In this document: one piece after another, positions 7,944 through 17,759 of the stretch
Layout of the letters: every line of letters begins with the position of its first letter
Numbering within the stretch: the stretch's first letter is position 1
Source of the DNA: Pseudodesulfovibrio indicus
GTDB lineage: Bacteria; Desulfobacterota; Desulfovibrionia; Desulfovibrionales; Desulfovibrionaceae
Assembly (NCBI RefSeq): GCF_001563225.1
Contig: NZ_CP014206.1
Coordinates: 248,001 to 312,000, forward strand
DNA: 64,000 bases
Direction of reading: 5' to 3'
The notes under the pieces: model-generated
What the model was told of the DNA's origin: nothing
Seen by the model: the letters and a program-made list of their open reading frames with translations, nothing else
Databases searched by the model: none
Made by a program: the position numbers and the translations under genes

Positions 7944-8242
7944 CACGCTCGGACAATCCCGGCCCGGAGAGCGGTCATTCGGAAACCGGGGCCTAGAGCC
8001 TGTTTCGAGCGCCGAAGCGGAGCCCGACTGAGTCTGCTTCGGCAGACATGCCGTCAGGGCAGCGGGAGGCGCTTACAGGCTCTTGGCCACTGTTTTCGCG
8101 CCGCCGCACCGCAAGCGCACTTTTTGCTTACTTTTTGGGGCGCAAGCCAAAAAGTAAGGCGCTGTAAAAGCGCAAAACGGTTCATCGCGACAGGGGAACA
8201 TCAGACGCGGACGCGCGGCCCAAACCGACCGCGCTCCTCCCC
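7944..8242. repeat. ~300-bp repeat, unit 3 of 3
   Basis: Third unit, separated from unit 2 by 86 bp of unrelated sequence. Shows the same GAGCGGTCATTCGGAAACC opening and CCAAAAAGTAAGGCG hairpin region. Confidence 0.8.
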
Positions 8243-8276
8243 TCTTGCTCTTCCCACTTCTTCCTTGATGCAAAAC

Positions 8277-8313
8277 AAAAGCCCCGTCCGACGAGTGCGT
8301 CGGACGGGGCTTT
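8277..8313 (-). terminator. Rho-independent terminator of nfnAB
   Basis: On the minus strand, AAAGCCCCGTCCGAC-GCACTC-GTCGGACGGGGCTTTT then GTTTT: a 15-bp perfect stem followed by Ts, 13 bp beyond the nfnB stop. Confidence 0.85.
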
Positions 8314-8325
8314 GCGCATTGTCTT

Positions 8326-9741
8326 CTAAAGCAGCCGGGCGGCAATCTCCGCAGCTGCCCGGCGCCCCGCCCCCATGGCCGAGATAACCGTGGCCGCCCC
8401 GGTCACGATATCGCCTCCGGCAAACACGTTGGGGATGGAGGTCTCGCCGGTTTCCGGGTCGGCCTGGATATACCCCCACTTGGTCAACTCCAGGTCCGGG
8501 GTGGCCTCAAGCAGGATCGGGTTGGGCCGGGTGCCCACGGCGATGATCGCCATGTCGCAGGTCACCTGCTCGGTCTCGCCGTCCAGACAGACCGGGGAGC
8601 AGCGGCCCGAGTCGTCCGGTTCGCCCAGCGCCATCTTCTGCACGGTCATGGCCTTGAGGCGGCCCTGGTTGTCGCCGTGGAAGGAGAGCGGGCCGCACAG
8701 GCAGCGGATCTGCACGCCCTCTTCCATGGCGTGCTCGATCTCCTCGCGGCGGGCGGGCATCTCGTCCTCGGACCGGCGGTAAACGATGGAGACTTCCTTC
8801 GCGCCCATGCGCAGTGCGGTGCGCGCTGCATCCATGGCCACGTTCCCCGCGCCGATGACGGCCACCCGCCGGGCCTTGTAGGCCGGGGTGTCGTAGTTGG
8901 GGAAATCATAGGCCCGGCCCAGGTTGACGCGGGTCAGGTACTCGTTGGCCGAGAACACGCCGACCAGGTTCTCGCCCGGCACGTTCAGGAAACGCGGCAG
9001 CCCCGCGCCCACGCCGATGAAGACCGCGTTGTAGCCCTGGTCCATGAGGTCCTGGATGGTGATGGTCTTGCCGCCCACCCAGTTGGTGTGGAAGGTCACG
9101 CCGAGCGCGCGCAACCCGTCCAGCTCGCGGGCGACCACGGACTTGGGCAGCCGGAACTCCGGGATGCCGTAGATGAGCACCCCGCCCGGCTCGTGTAGGG
9201 CCTCGAACACGTCCACCTTGATGCCGCGCCCGGCCAGGTACCCGGCCACGGTCAGGGAGGAGGGGCCGGAGCCGATGCAGGCGACCTTGACGTCCTCGCG
9301 TTCGAGCGCACAGGTGGACAGGTCCGTGACCTCCTCGCAGGCGCTTTCCGCGGCAAAGGTGTCGGCCACGTAGCGTTCCAGCCGCCCGATGGCCACGGGC
9401 TCGTGCTTCTTGCCGAGGACGCACTTGCCCTCGCACTGGTTCTCCTGCGGACAGACCCGGCCGCAGACCGCGGGCAGGGAGTTGGTCTTGCGGATGGCGT
9501 CATAGGCCCCCTGCAGGTCGTCGTCCACCAGGCAGCCGATGAATGACTTGATGTCGATGTTCACCGGACACCCTTCCTGGCACAACGGCTTCTTGCACTG
9601 CAGACAGCGCTCGGCCTCGATCAGGGCCTGCTCGCGGGAGTAGCCCAGGGCCACCTCGCTGAAATTTCCGGCCCGCACCTGGGCGTCCTGGTGGGGCATC
9701 GGCGTACGGCCACGAACTTTCTTCTGCTTCTTATCGGCCAT
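8326..9741 (-). CDS. nfnB: NADH-dependent reduced ferredoxin:NADP+ oxidoreductase subunit B (GltD-like)
   Basis: 471 residues, the FAD/Fe-S subunit of the electron-bifurcating transhydrogenase linking NADPH with NADH and ferredoxin. Homologous to the glutamate synthase small subunit, but here paired with nfnA rather than a GltB. The N-terminal ferredoxin-like domain has CLQCKKPLCQEGCPVN (about 47-62) and CGRVCPQENQCEGKC (about 93-107) for two [4Fe-4S] clusters. Dinucleotide-binding motifs follow: IGSGPSSLTVAGYLAG (near 156) and VIGAGNVAMDAARTALRMG (near 296). The start overlaps the nfnA end by 11 bp, implying translational coupling. It could also be called SudA/GltA in older annotation. Confidence 0.92.
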   Translation of the reverse strand: MADKKQKKVRGRTPMPHQDAQVRAGNFSEVALGYSREQALIEAERCLQCKKPLCQEGCPVNIDIKSFIGCLVDDDLQGAYDAIRKTNSLPAVCGRVCPQENQCEGKCVLGKKHEPVAIGRLERYVADTFAAESACEEVTDLSTCALEREDVKVACIGSGPSSLTVAGYLAGRGIKVDVFEALHEPGGVLIYGIPEFRLPKSVVARELDGLRALGVTFHTNWVGGKTITIQDLMDQGYNAVFIGVGAGLPRFLNVPGENLVGVFSANEYLTRVNLGRAYDFPNYDTPAYKARRVAVIGAGNVAMDAARTALRMGAKEVSIVYRRSEDEMPARREEIEHAMEEGVQIRCLCGPLSFHGDNQGRLKAMTVQKMALGEPDDSGRCSPVCLDGETEQVTCDMAIIAVGTRPNPILLEATPDLELTKWGYIQADPETGETSIPNVFAGGDIVTGAATVISAMGAGRRAAAEIAARLL

Positions 9742-10579
9742 TGCACTGACACTCCTTGCTGAACAACTCCATGGATTCCTCTTCCTGCTTCTTGAACTGC
9801 CACAGCCGGGTCTTGAGCTCGGCGAAGTCCACCTGGTGGCCGTCGAACTCCGGGCCGTCCACGCAGGCGAACAGGGTCTTGCCGCCCACGGTGCAGCGGC
9901 ACGCGCCGCACATGCCGATGCCGTCGACCATGATGGAGTTGAGCGACACCGTGGTCTTGGTGCCGAAGGGCAGGGTCACGCGGCAGACCGCCTCCATCAT
10001 CGGGACCGGCCCGATGGCGACCACCTCGGCCACCTCGTCCTCGGTCTCCAGGATGTCCTTGAGGACCTCGGTGACGAACCCCTTGTGGCCCTCGCTGCCG
10101 TCGTCGGTGGCGATGCGCACTTCGGGACAGAACGAAGAAAGTTCGGTGCAGAACAGGAGCAGGTTCTTGGAGCGCGCGCCGATGATGGCGATGACCCGGT
10201 TGCCCGCCTCCACGTGGCCCTTGGCGATGTGATGCATGGCCGCGATGCCGGTGCCGCCGCCCACGCAGACCACGGTGCCGGACTTCTCGATGTGCGTGGG
10301 CCGCCCCAGCGGGCCGCAGACGTCCATGAACTCGCCGCCCTGCTGCAGCGTGTTCATCTCGGCCGTGGTCTTGCCCACCACCAGGTAGACTATGGTGATG
10401 GTGCCCGCTTCCCGGTCGCAGTCCGCGATGGTCAGGGGAATGCGTTCGCCGTGCTCGCTGACGCGGAGCATGACGAAATTGCCGGGCTTGGCTTTCTTGG
10501 CGATCTGGGGGGCTTCGATGACCATCATGGTGGTCTGGCCCGGGATCAGCTCCTCTTTTTTCAGAATCGTGTAACCCAT
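9731..10579 (-). CDS. nfnA: NADH-dependent reduced ferredoxin:NADP+ oxidoreductase subunit A
   Basis: 282 residues, the smaller Nfn subunit, of the dihydroorotate-dehydrogenase electron-transfer (PyrK)/ferredoxin-NADP reductase family. It binds FAD and NAD(H). The C-terminal [2Fe-2S] site is visible as MCGACRCTVGG with a later Cys in LFACVDG, followed by GPEFDGHQVDF. The start at 10579 (MGYTILKKEEL) follows a GAGAGAG ribosome site; a start at 10615 would add a short unrelated leader. It is first gene of the nfnAB operon, downstream of an AGTAC-N3-GTACT palindrome. It works with nfnB in cytoplasmic redox balancing typical of sulfate reducers. Confidence 0.92.
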   Translation of the reverse strand: MGYTILKKEELIPGQTTMMVIEAPQIAKKAKPGNFVMLRVSEHGERIPLTIADCDREAGTITIVYLVVGKTTAEMNTLQQGGEFMDVCGPLGRPTHIEKSGTVVCVGGGTGIAAMHHIAKGHVEAGNRVIAIIGARSKNLLLFCTELSSFCPEVRIATDDGSEGHKGFVTEVLKDILETEDEVAEVVAIGPVPMMEAVCRVTLPFGTKTTVSLNSIMVDGIGMCGACRCTVGGKTLFACVDGPEFDGHQVDFAELKTRLWQFKKQEEESMELFSKECQCNGR

Positions 10580-10705
10580 ACGAACTCTCTCTCGGTTGGT
10601 TGAATCTCGTCCCATCCCCCGGAACCGCCGAAATAAATTCAGTGGCAGGGTCTAAGCTAGTAGCGCCAAAGGGGTGGGCTTGTCAAAAATGAACCGAATG
10701 ATTAT

Positions 10706-10718
10706 AGTACTGCGTACT
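10706..10718. promoter_or_regulatory. AGTAC-TGC-GTACT palindrome between nfnA and the 10877 gene
   Basis: A perfect 5-bp-arm dyad in the AT-rich divergent intergenic region (TTATAGTACTGCGTACTGAC). It is a candidate operator for nfnAB; the binding factor is unknown. Confidence 0.35.
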
Positions 10719-10830
10719 GACCGATTTGGATTTGCCAATTCCCACGGACGGGAAGCGGAAAACCACGGGTCCCTCAGGATGGAGCGTGGCGAAAGCCACA
10801 GGGACGGCCGGGCTGCCTTAGGCGCTGCCA

Positions 10831-10859
10831 CGGCCTTTTTTTGCGCGAAAAAAAGGCCG
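10831..10859. repeat. Perfect A/T-core hairpin upstream of the 10877 gene
   Basis: CGGCCTTTTTTT-GCGCG-AAAAAAAGGCCG, a 12-bp stem ending 5 bp before the ribosome site of the next gene. In the transcript it would sit directly beside the GGGAG site and might affect initiation. It belongs to the hairpin-rich dispersed sequences of this region. Confidence 0.5.
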
Positions 10860-10876
10860 GGCATTGGGAGACGCAC

Positions 10877-11314
10877 ATGAGGATCACCTCGCAGGCAACC
10901 GAACTGTACCGGAGGACGTCTTCGCTCGGGGAAACCCGGAGCGAAAAGCCCTCGGTCCAGCCCCAGGCTCGGACGACGACCACGTCGTTCGGCTTTCGCC
11001 TGGGCAAGTTCGGGATGGACTACCGCGAGGAGACCACGGTTCTCGACCCGTCGCTGTCGCACGACGTTCGCGAGCGCAGGCAGAAGGCGCGGGCGTTCCG
11101 GGCCGAAGCAGAAGTGGAGAGCTTGCGGGCAGAGGTCGGGGCGACCGGGGCCGTCTACCGTGAGGGGCAGTCCGCCGGGAGTTCGGCGGATACTGGGGTT
11201 TCCGACGGCGAGGTCCCTTCCCGCAGCCGCGTGCGCTCGGCCCTCAGCGCATATGCCCGGGCCGCCGCCCAGGTCTTTCCGCCCCCCGGCCAGATGCTTG
11301 CCGGGGTGGTCTAG
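10877..11314 (+). CDS. Small hypothetical protein
   Basis: 145 residues, not recognised. Starts MRITSQATELYRR with GGGAG about 8 bp upstream. The middle (FGFRLGKFGMDYREET) is followed by an Arg/Glu-rich stretch likely helical (VRERRQKARAFRAEAEVESLRAEVG), then a Ser/Ala-rich tail ending in PPPGQMLAGVV. No signal peptide or membrane helix. A strong intrinsic terminator follows 32 bp after the stop and a ribosome site precedes the ATG, which supports a real gene. It is divergent from nfnAB and both lie between the two long direct repeats. Function unknown. Confidence 0.65.
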   Translation: MRITSQATELYRRTSSLGETRSEKPSVQPQARTTTTSFGFRLGKFGMDYREETTVLDPSLSHDVRERRQKARAFRAEAEVESLRAEVGATGAVYREGQSAGSSADTGVSDGEVPSRSRVRSALSAYARAAAQVFPPPGQMLAGVV

Positions 11315-11346
11315 TTTCTCTTTTTCTTTCCTTTTTTCATGAACCG

Positions 11347-11368
11347 CCCGGCTTCCGCCGGGTTTTTT
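11347..11368 (+). terminator. Rho-independent terminator
   Basis: CCCGGC-TTCC-GCCGGG followed by TTTTTT, 32 bp after the stop of the 10877 gene. Confidence 0.85.
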
Positions 11369-11470
11369 GTGCATGCGGGAGCGTGTCCGTTTGCGCGTTC
11401 CGAGGACGGCGCGTCAGGGTGCGCTCCCCTTCTCGTTCCTGGGAGAAGGAGATGAGAAGAGAAGAGAAAG

Positions 11471-11997
11471 AGCCGTCGCTGGCGCTCCTCCATGTTTTTT
11501 TGGAGCCCTCCCGGCGGGGTTCTTTCTTTTTCCAAAGCAAAAAAGAAAGAACCAAAGAAAAATGCTATGGGGGGGGTGCCCCGCCCGAGTTTGGCCGCTG
11601 AGAATCCGATCCGCTCGGGGCGGCTCCATCTGATCAAAAGTAACGTGCGAGCTTCCACGGGAACGCCCCTTCTATGGGATACCGAGGGGCCACGGGAGCG
11701 GAGCCGCCGCCCCTTCGCGGTCGGCTTCTAGGCGTCCGGAACAGGGCTCGCTCCCTGCTGCTTGACGGTACGAAGGGCGAAGGAAGAGGGGCCTTCGAAC
11801 GGGACTTCGGGGTAGGAGAGCCACTGTTTGAGGCTGCGCCTCAAAAGTGTTCCATGGGAGGGCCATCGTAAGATTTGGCGGGGTATGAAAGCCGCTGTTT
11901 GGGACTGCGCCCCAAAGGCGCTCCAGGGGAGGTCCGTTGGGCGGGGCTTGGGTGATCAAAGGCCGCTGTTGGGGCTTTGCCCCAAGGCGCTCCGGGG
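11471..11997. repeat. Dispersed ~520-bp repeat, copy B
   Basis: Direct repeat of 6607-7126 with small indels, including the poly-pyrimidine hairpin (11519-11552) and three of the palindrome sub-repeats (11827-11845, near 11898-11916, 11969-11985). It ends 32 bp before the MFS gene. Bases 11369-12028 contain no gene that I can support. Confidence 0.85.
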
Positions 11998-12028
11998 GGC
12001 GACGCGGGGGTGGAGGCTGAGGGCGGTC

Positions 12029-13417
12029 CTATTCCTTCTTCCCGGCCTTGGATCGGGCGCGGGCGGACATGAGGACGCCCGCGAGGCTGAAGCCGGTCAG
12101 GGCGATGAACGAGACGTGCATGGCCTTGATGAAGGTGGCGGCGTTTTCGTGGCTCAGGGCCGTGGGGCCGATGACCACGGCGAAGACGCCGCTGATGAAC
12201 ACCAGGGAGACGGTCATGCCGGTGGTGCGCATGGCCGCGACCACGGCCGAGGCCACGCCGTAGTATTCGCGCGTGACCGCGCCCATGATGACCGCCATGT
12301 TGGCCGTGGCGAACATGGCCGAGCCCGCGCCGCACAGGGCGAGGATGCCTGCCACGAACCACAGCTCGCGGCTGCCGCCCAGGAAGATGGCCGCGCCGAG
12401 CGCCAGGGTGGCGCCCCCCATGCCCACGGTGGCCACGAGGTGGGCGGACCAGCGCTCGCACCACTTGCCGCTGATCACCGAGAAGACCACCTGGGTGACG
12501 GGCTGGGCCATGAGGATCAGCCCGGCCTCGCTGGCGGTCATGCCCTGCGCCACCTGGAGGTAGAGCGAGAGCAGGAAGGTGATGCCGTAGATGGCGGCGT
12601 AGCTGATGAACTGGGCGGCGGAACCGAGCGAAAAGGCGGGGTTGCCGCTGAACAGGGTGATGTTCAGGAGCGGGGCCTTGGCGCGGCCCTCCCAGACCAC
12701 GAAGCAGAGCAGGAAGAAGACGCCCGCCCCGAGCATGATCCTGCCCGCGACGTCGTTGAGGTGCGAGCCGCCCTGGGACAGGAGGATCATGCCCAGCGCG
12801 ATGAACAGCGCCCCGCCGAAGTCGAAGCGCACGCCGCGCGCGATGACCGGGCGCACCGGCAGGGTCTTGAGCGAAAGGAACAGGCCGACGGCGCAGGGGA
12901 TGGCTCCGCCGTAGAAGATCCAGCGCCAGCCGAAGTTGGTGACGATCAACCCGCCGAGCCAGGGACCGGCGGACAGGCCGAGATAGACGCCCGCCGAGGC
13001 GATGCCCATGGCGCGGGCGCGGCCCGGGCCGGGATAGAGATCGGCAATGATGGCCAGCCCGGTGGAGACCATCATGGCCCCGCCGCCGCCCTGGAACACG
13101 CGCAGGACGATGAACTGGTTGATGGTGTGGCAAACGGGCAGGATCATGCTGACCACCGTGAACAGGGTCATACCGCAGGCGAAGGTCGCCCCGCGCCCGA
13201 TCTTGTCGGACAGCCGGGTCACGGGGAAGAGGAGCATGGCCACCGCGGAGATGTAGCCGGACTCCACCAGGCCGAGCTGGGAGGCGCTGGCTCCGAACTC
13301 CCGGCCCAGGGCGGGCACGGCCACGGCCACGGCCGAGAGCATGAAGACCAGGGCGAATTGGGAGACGGCGATGGTATAGAGGCCCGCCGTGCGGTCGTCA
13401 AAGGCATTGAAATTCAT
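12029..13417 (-). CDS. MFS drug transporter, DHA2 (EmrB/QacA-like)
   Basis: 462 residues with many hydrophobic helices. The loop 2-3 signature appears as LFPVTRLSDKIGRG, and motif C-like sequence as GVYLGLSAGPWLGGLI around 120-135. These fit the multidrug DHA2 subgroup of the major facilitator superfamily, a proton-driven inner-membrane exporter. The start MNFNAFDDRTAG (13417) is preferred to a GTG at 13462, which would add a polar leader before the first helix. It stands alone, with no regulator or membrane-fusion partner beside it. Substrate unknown. Confidence 0.85.
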   Translation of the reverse strand: MNFNAFDDRTAGLYTIAVSQFALVFMLSAVAVAVPALGREFGASASQLGLVESGYISAVAMLLFPVTRLSDKIGRGATFACGMTLFTVVSMILPVCHTINQFIVLRVFQGGGGAMMVSTGLAIIADLYPGPGRARAMGIASAGVYLGLSAGPWLGGLIVTNFGWRWIFYGGAIPCAVGLFLSLKTLPVRPVIARGVRFDFGGALFIALGMILLSQGGSHLNDVAGRIMLGAGVFFLLCFVVWEGRAKAPLLNITLFSGNPAFSLGSAAQFISYAAIYGITFLLSLYLQVAQGMTASEAGLILMAQPVTQVVFSVISGKWCERWSAHLVATVGMGGATLALGAAIFLGGSRELWFVAGILALCGAGSAMFATANMAVIMGAVTREYYGVASAVVAAMRTTGMTVSLVFISGVFAVVIGPTALSHENAATFIKAMHVSFIALTGFSLAGVLMSARARSKAGKKE

Positions 13418-13626
13418 TGTTCTGATAATCCGGGATGTTGTCTGGTTCCTGGAAGGCTGCACTGGTCGAAAATACGCATGGCGGAGCGGGCCGCCCGTTC
13501 ACCCGGGACGGCGCGGCGAGTGCGCACCCTTTTCCATAAGGATACATGGTATACCCGGCCCGGCCGGGGCGCAAGCACGGAGAGACGGCGGGCGCCGGGC
13601 CGAAAGAAACGAGAGCGGGGAAAGGA

Positions 13627-15435
13627 TCAGGCGGCGGGCAGCTCGATGATGAATTTCGCGCCCCTGCCGGGGATGGATTCCACGCGCATGGTCCCGCCCA
13701 TGTCCTCGGACACGATGAAGTAGGAGACCGACATGCCGAGCCCGGTCCCGACGCCCGGCGCCTTGGTGGTGAAGAACGGCTCGAAGACCCGCTTGCGGAC
13801 GGATTCCTCCATGCCCGGCCCGTTGTCCTCGATCTCCACCCGGACCATGTCGCCGGATCGGGCGCAGCGCAGCACGAAACGGGGCGGGCGGCCCGTCTCG
13901 GCCATGGCGAAGGTCATGGCCTGGGCGCCGTTGTAGAGGATGTTGAAGAAGACCTGCTGGAGCTTGCCCGGCTCGCAGCGCACGGTCGCGGGCTCCTCGC
14001 CGTACTCCCGGACGAATTCGATGTCCTTGAAATTGTAGTGATGGTTGAGGTCCTGGCCGCTCTTGACCAGCTCCACGGACTTGTCGAGGATCGCGGCCAC
14101 GGACTCCTCGCGCACGTCGCCGTCGGTCTTGCGCGAAAAGCCGAGCATGTTGGTGACCACGTTGCCGGCGCGCTCGCCGGACTCGATGATGGCGTCGATC
14201 ATGGACGCGATTTCGCGCCTGCGGGCGTAGTCGATGACCCGGTCCAGCTCCAGGCCGCACTCTTGCGCCACCCGCTCGTTGCGCTTGCCCCATTCGAGGA
14301 GGCGTTTCTTCAGCAGCCGGGCGTTGCCCAGGATGGCGGCCAGGGGGTTGTTGACCTCGTGGGCCATGCCCGCGGCCAGCCCGCCCACGGAGAGCATCTT
14401 CTCGGACTGGACCATCATCTCCTCGATGCGCACCCGCTCGGTGGTGTCGTCCACCCGGACCACCGCGCCCTGGACCCCGTTGGCCACCAGGGGATAGACC
14501 GAGACGTCGTGGTAACGGCGCTCCCCGTCCACGTCCTCGGGCACGCGCTCCTGGTGCACGGTCCGGCCCTCGTCGATGGCGCTGGAGACCCGGGCGAGCT
14601 CCACGCCCAGCTCGGGCAGGACGTCGCTCAAGAGCCGCCCCTCCACCTCGCCGGGCTCGTATCCGGTGACCGCCGAGGCGCGCATGTTCCAATGGGTGAT
14701 GCGACCCTTGGCGTCCACGCCCACCAGCACGGAGGGCATGGAATCGATGATGTTGGAAAGATAGTTGCGCAGGCTGACAACCTGCTTGTGGGCATTCCTG
14801 ATCTCGCGGATGTTGTCGCGCAGCTGGAGGTTCTGGTAGGCGGTCCAGGACATGAGGTTGGCCAGCAGGAACAGGGCGCGGCCCACTTCCCTGAACTGGT
14901 CCAGCGGCATGTAGGTGACCTCCTCCATGGCCTTGGCGAAGGCATCCTCGTCCGCGCCGATCTCACGGGCATAGGCCCGGAGCTTTTTCAGGTCGGTCTC
15001 TTCGTTCCGCACCTGGCCCACGAGCCAGTTGGCGATGTGCCGTCCGTCCACGGAGATGGACGCGCCGCCGTCCCACAGCCCGGAGCTGAGGCAGGGCTTG
15101 AGGGTCGCGCCCTTGGGGTTGAACTTGCCCAGGGCAGCGTCGGAGCGCATGCAGTTGGCCCGCCCCTTTTCCGTGGTGCGGATGATCTTCTCGCACAGGG
15201 AGCAGAAGTTGCTCGGCTTGGTGATGGGTTCGCCGGACGGCGAGGTGATCATGGAGGCCACGCCCGTGGCCGCGGCAAAGGCGTCCTGAATGGCCTGGAT
15301 CTCGTCCAGGTCGAAAAGGTCGAGAAAACCGATCTCCCCGCCCTGGCCCGGTTCCCCGAGGGCGGCCAGCTCGGCCTCGACCTTGGCCAGTTTGTGGCGC
15401 AACCGCCTGGCCTCGGCCTCAAGTCTTTCTTGCAT
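13627..15435 (-). CDS. PocR-PAS sensor histidine kinase
   Basis: 602 residues, apparently soluble. An N-terminal coiled coil is followed by a PocR ligand-binding domain (about 40-200) with clustered Cys ([19 protein letters not shown], then [12 protein letters not shown]). A PAS domain follows (about 230-345, starting [13 protein letters not shown]), then a HisKA dimerisation domain with H-box [16 protein letters not shown], and a HATPase_c domain with N-box YNGAQAMT, G1 box EIEDNGPGM and G2 [12 protein letters not shown]. The PocR domain probably senses a small molecule, possibly through its Cys residues. No response regulator is adjacent (orphan kinase). A GGGGAA site precedes the ATG. Confidence 0.92.
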   Translation of the reverse strand: MQERLEAEARRLRHKLAKVEAELAALGEPGQGGEIGFLDLFDLDEIQAIQDAFAAATGVASMITSPSGEPITKPSNFCSLCEKIIRTTEKGRANCMRSDAALGKFNPKGATLKPCLSSGLWDGGASISVDGRHIANWLVGQVRNEETDLKKLRAYAREIGADEDAFAKAMEEVTYMPLDQFREVGRALFLLANLMSWTAYQNLQLRDNIREIRNAHKQVVSLRNYLSNIIDSMPSVLVGVDAKGRITHWNMRASAVTGYEPGEVEGRLLSDVLPELGVELARVSSAIDEGRTVHQERVPEDVDGERRYHDVSVYPLVANGVQGAVVRVDDTTERVRIEEMMVQSEKMLSVGGLAAGMAHEVNNPLAAILGNARLLKKRLLEWGKRNERVAQECGLELDRVIDYARRREIASMIDAIIESGERAGNVVTNMLGFSRKTDGDVREESVAAILDKSVELVKSGQDLNHHYNFKDIEFVREYGEEPATVRCEPGKLQQVFFNILYNGAQAMTFAMAETGRPPRFVLRCARSGDMVRVEIEDNGPGMEESVRKRVFEPFFTTKAPGVGTGLGMSVSYFIVSEDMGGTMRVESIPGRGAKFIIELPAA

Positions 15436-15557
15436 CCGGGATTCCCCCTATCAATGGACCCTGCAAGCAACCTACCCAAGGTTCAAAGAAAAATCCACAC
15501 ACAACGGAAAATACACGCGCATTGCCTTCCGACCCCCTTTGCCCTACCCTCTCGGCC

Positions 15558-17759
15558 ATGCCCTCCCCGCGCGAAATCCTCTCCTCCGTCTTCGGCTTCC
15601 CCGGCTTCATCGGGCTTCAGGAACCGGTCATCGAGCACGTCCTGTCCGGCGGCGACGCACTGGTGCTCATGCCCACGGGCGGGGGCAAGTCCCTGTGCTA
15701 CCAGATCCCGGCCATGCTGCGGCCCGGCGTGGGAGTCTGCGTGTCGCCGCTCATCGCGCTGATGCAGGACCAGGTCCAGGGGCTGGCCCAGATGGGCGTG
15801 AACGCGGCCTGCCTGAACTCGGCCATGGACCCGCAGACCGCCTACGACGTGGAGCGGATGCTCGAAAACGGGCAGCTGGACCTGCTCTACGTGGCCCCGG
15901 AGCGGCTCTGCCGTCCGGGCTTCCTGGACTTTCTGGCGCGCTGCAACCCGGCCCTGTTCGCCATCGACGAGGCGCACTGCGTGTCCCAGTGGGGCCACGA
16001 CTTCCGACCGGAGTACATGCAGCTCTCGATCATCCGGGAGCGGTTCCCGGACGTGCCCCGCCTGGCCCTGACCGCCACGGCGGACAAGCCCACCCAGGCG
16101 GACATCGTGCGCAACCTCCAGTTGGAGGACGCGCGGGTCTTCGCCACCGGCTTCGACCGGCCCAACATCACCTACACCGTGGTCCCCAAGAAGAACCCCA
16201 CGCGCATGCTCAAGCGGTTCATCGACGACAACCACCCCGGCGACGCGGGCATCGTCTACCGGCTGTCCCGCAAGAAGGTGGAGCAGACCGCCGAATTTCT
16301 GCAAAAGAACGGGTACAACGCCCTGCCCTACCATGCCGGACTCTCCCCCCGCGAGCGGTCCGCGAACCAGGAGCGGTTCATGCGCGAGGAGGGGGTCATC
16401 ATGGTCGCCACCGTGGCCTTCGGCATGGGCGTGGACAAGCCCAACGTGCGCTTCGTCTGCCACCTGGAGCCGCCCAAGTCCCTGGAGGCGTACCACCAGG
16501 AGACGGGCCGCGCCGGACGCGACGGGCTGCCCGCCTCGGCCTGGATGTGCTTCGGCATGCAGGACATAGCCATCCTCCGGGCCATGATCGAGTCCGGGGA
16601 AGCCCAGGAGACGCGCAAACGGGTGGAGCACGCCAAGCTCGGCTCCCTGTTCGCCTTTCTGGAGACCGCCGGTTGCCGCCGCCAGGCCCTGCTCGCCTAT
16701 TTCGGCGAACACATCCAGCCGTGCGGCAACTGCGACAACTGCCTGAACCCGGTGGACACCTACGACGGCACCGAGATCGCCCAGAAGGCGCTGTCCAACG
16801 TCTTCCGCGTGGAGCAGCGGTTCGGGGTCAACCATCTGGCCCAGGTGCTGACCGGGGCCGAGACCACCGCCGTGCTCCGGTTCGGCCACGACCGCGTGTC
16901 CACCTACGGCATCGGCAAGGACATGAGCCAGGATGAATGGAAGTCGGTCTACCGCCAGCTCCTGGCCGCCGGGATGGTCTCGGTGGACCCGGAGCGGTTC
17001 AACGCCCTGACCCTGAACGAGCGTTCCTGGCCCGTGCTCAAGGGAGAGCGCCCGGTCATGCTGCGCAAGGACCCGGCCCTGCCCAAGCGGGAGAAGAAGA
17101 GAAAGCGGCCCGCAGCGGCCCTGGCCGAGGACATCCTGACCAGCTGGGAGGCGGAGAAGCTGTTCGAGCAGCTGCGCGACCTGCGCCTCTCCCTGGCCGA
17201 GAAGCAGTCCGTGCCGCCCTACGCCATCTTCGCGGACAAGACCCTGCTCGAGATGGTCCGCTACCGGCCCCGCGACCTGGAGGAGTTCGGCTGCCTGCCC
17301 GGCGTGGGCGCGACCAAGCTCGACCGGTTCGGGGAGACCTTCCTCGAGCGCCTGGCGGCCCACGAGGAGGAGCACGGCAGGCCGCCGTCCGTGCCGGAGA
17401 TTCCCCTTGCGCTGCGCGAGGCCCGGAAGATCCAGGCCGAGAAGCCGGACTTCACGGCCACGGCCCAGGCCACCCTGGACCTGTTCCTGGAGCACGGCGA
17501 CATCGACGCGGTGGCCGAGGCGCGCGGGCTCAAGCCGTCGTCCATCTGGCGGCACCTGATCCTGGCCGTGAACATGGGAAAGATAGAGTACCGGCGCGCC
17601 GCCGGGCTGCCTGCGGACGAGCTTGACGAGGTGGAGTCGGTCATGCGCGACTACCGCGCCCGGGGCATCACCGCCCTGACGCCGGTCTTCGACGCCCTGG
17701 GCGGCACCCGTCCCTTCGACCTGCTGCGGCTGGTCGCCGCCGGGCTGGACCGGGCCTAG
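15558..17759 (+). CDS. recQ: ATP-dependent DNA helicase RecQ
   Basis: 733 residues, 3'-5' DNA helicase for recombination and fork repair. Walker [13 protein letters not shown], Walker B DEAH in [15 protein letters not shown], helicase motif VI GRAGRDG. The RQC zinc site is visible as [20 protein letters not shown] with a fourth Cys in CDNC. An HRDC domain lies near 535-610 ([13 protein letters not shown]), followed by a C-terminal helix-turn-helix (about 640-700, [18 protein letters not shown]) that makes it longer than the E. coli enzyme. ATG 15558 was chosen over TTG 15522. The stop codon overlaps that of the convergent GNAT gene within CTAG. Confidence 0.95.
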   Translation: MPSPREILSSVFGFPGFIGLQEPVIEHVLSGGDALVLMPTGGGKSLCYQIPAMLRPGVGVCVSPLIALMQDQVQGLAQMGVNAACLNSAMDPQTAYDVERMLENGQLDLLYVAPERLCRPGFLDFLARCNPALFAIDEAHCVSQWGHDFRPEYMQLSIIRERFPDVPRLALTATADKPTQADIVRNLQLEDARVFATGFDRPNITYTVVPKKNPTRMLKRFIDDNHPGDAGIVYRLSRKKVEQTAEFLQKNGYNALPYHAGLSPRERSANQERFMREEGVIMVATVAFGMGVDKPNVRFVCHLEPPKSLEAYHQETGRAGRDGLPASAWMCFGMQDIAILRAMIESGEAQETRKRVEHAKLGSLFAFLETAGCRRQALLAYFGEHIQPCGNCDNCLNPVDTYDGTEIAQKALSNVFRVEQRFGVNHLAQVLTGAETTAVLRFGHDRVSTYGIGKDMSQDEWKSVYRQLLAAGMVSVDPERFNALTLNERSWPVLKGERPVMLRKDPALPKREKKRKRPAAALAEDILTSWEAEKLFEQLRDLRLSLAEKQSVPPYAIFADKTLLEMVRYRPRDLEEFGCLPGVGATKLDRFGETFLERLAAHEEEHGRPPSVPEIPLALREARKIQAEKPDFTATAQATLDLFLEHGDIDAVAEARGLKPSSIWRHLILAVNMGKIEYRRAAGLPADELDEVESVMRDYRARGITALTPVFDALGGTRPFDLLRLVAAGLDRA

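Noticed and set aside
7037-7996. Open frame of 319 codons across the repeats
   Set aside because: It runs through palindromes and two 300-bp repeat units, repeats its own text, and lacks a ribosome site and any family pattern. High GC makes long open frames common here.
7244-8242. CRISPR array
   Set aside because: Three 300-bp repeats with unequal spacers (17 and 86 bp) are far too long and irregular for CRISPR, and no cas genes are present.
8326-10579. Glutamate synthase small subunit plus unrelated reductase
   Set aside because: The GltD-like protein is coupled to an NfnA-type FAD/2Fe-2S subunit and no GltB is present, so NfnAB is the better reading.
10652-11374. 240-codon minus-strand frame opposite the 10877 gene
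   Set aside because: The plus-strand gene has a ribosome site and terminator; this frame crosses the terminator hairpin and the divergent promoter region.
6607-11997. Composite transposon
   Set aside because: The flanking repeats carry no transposase frame and no terminal inverted repeats or target duplications that I can see.
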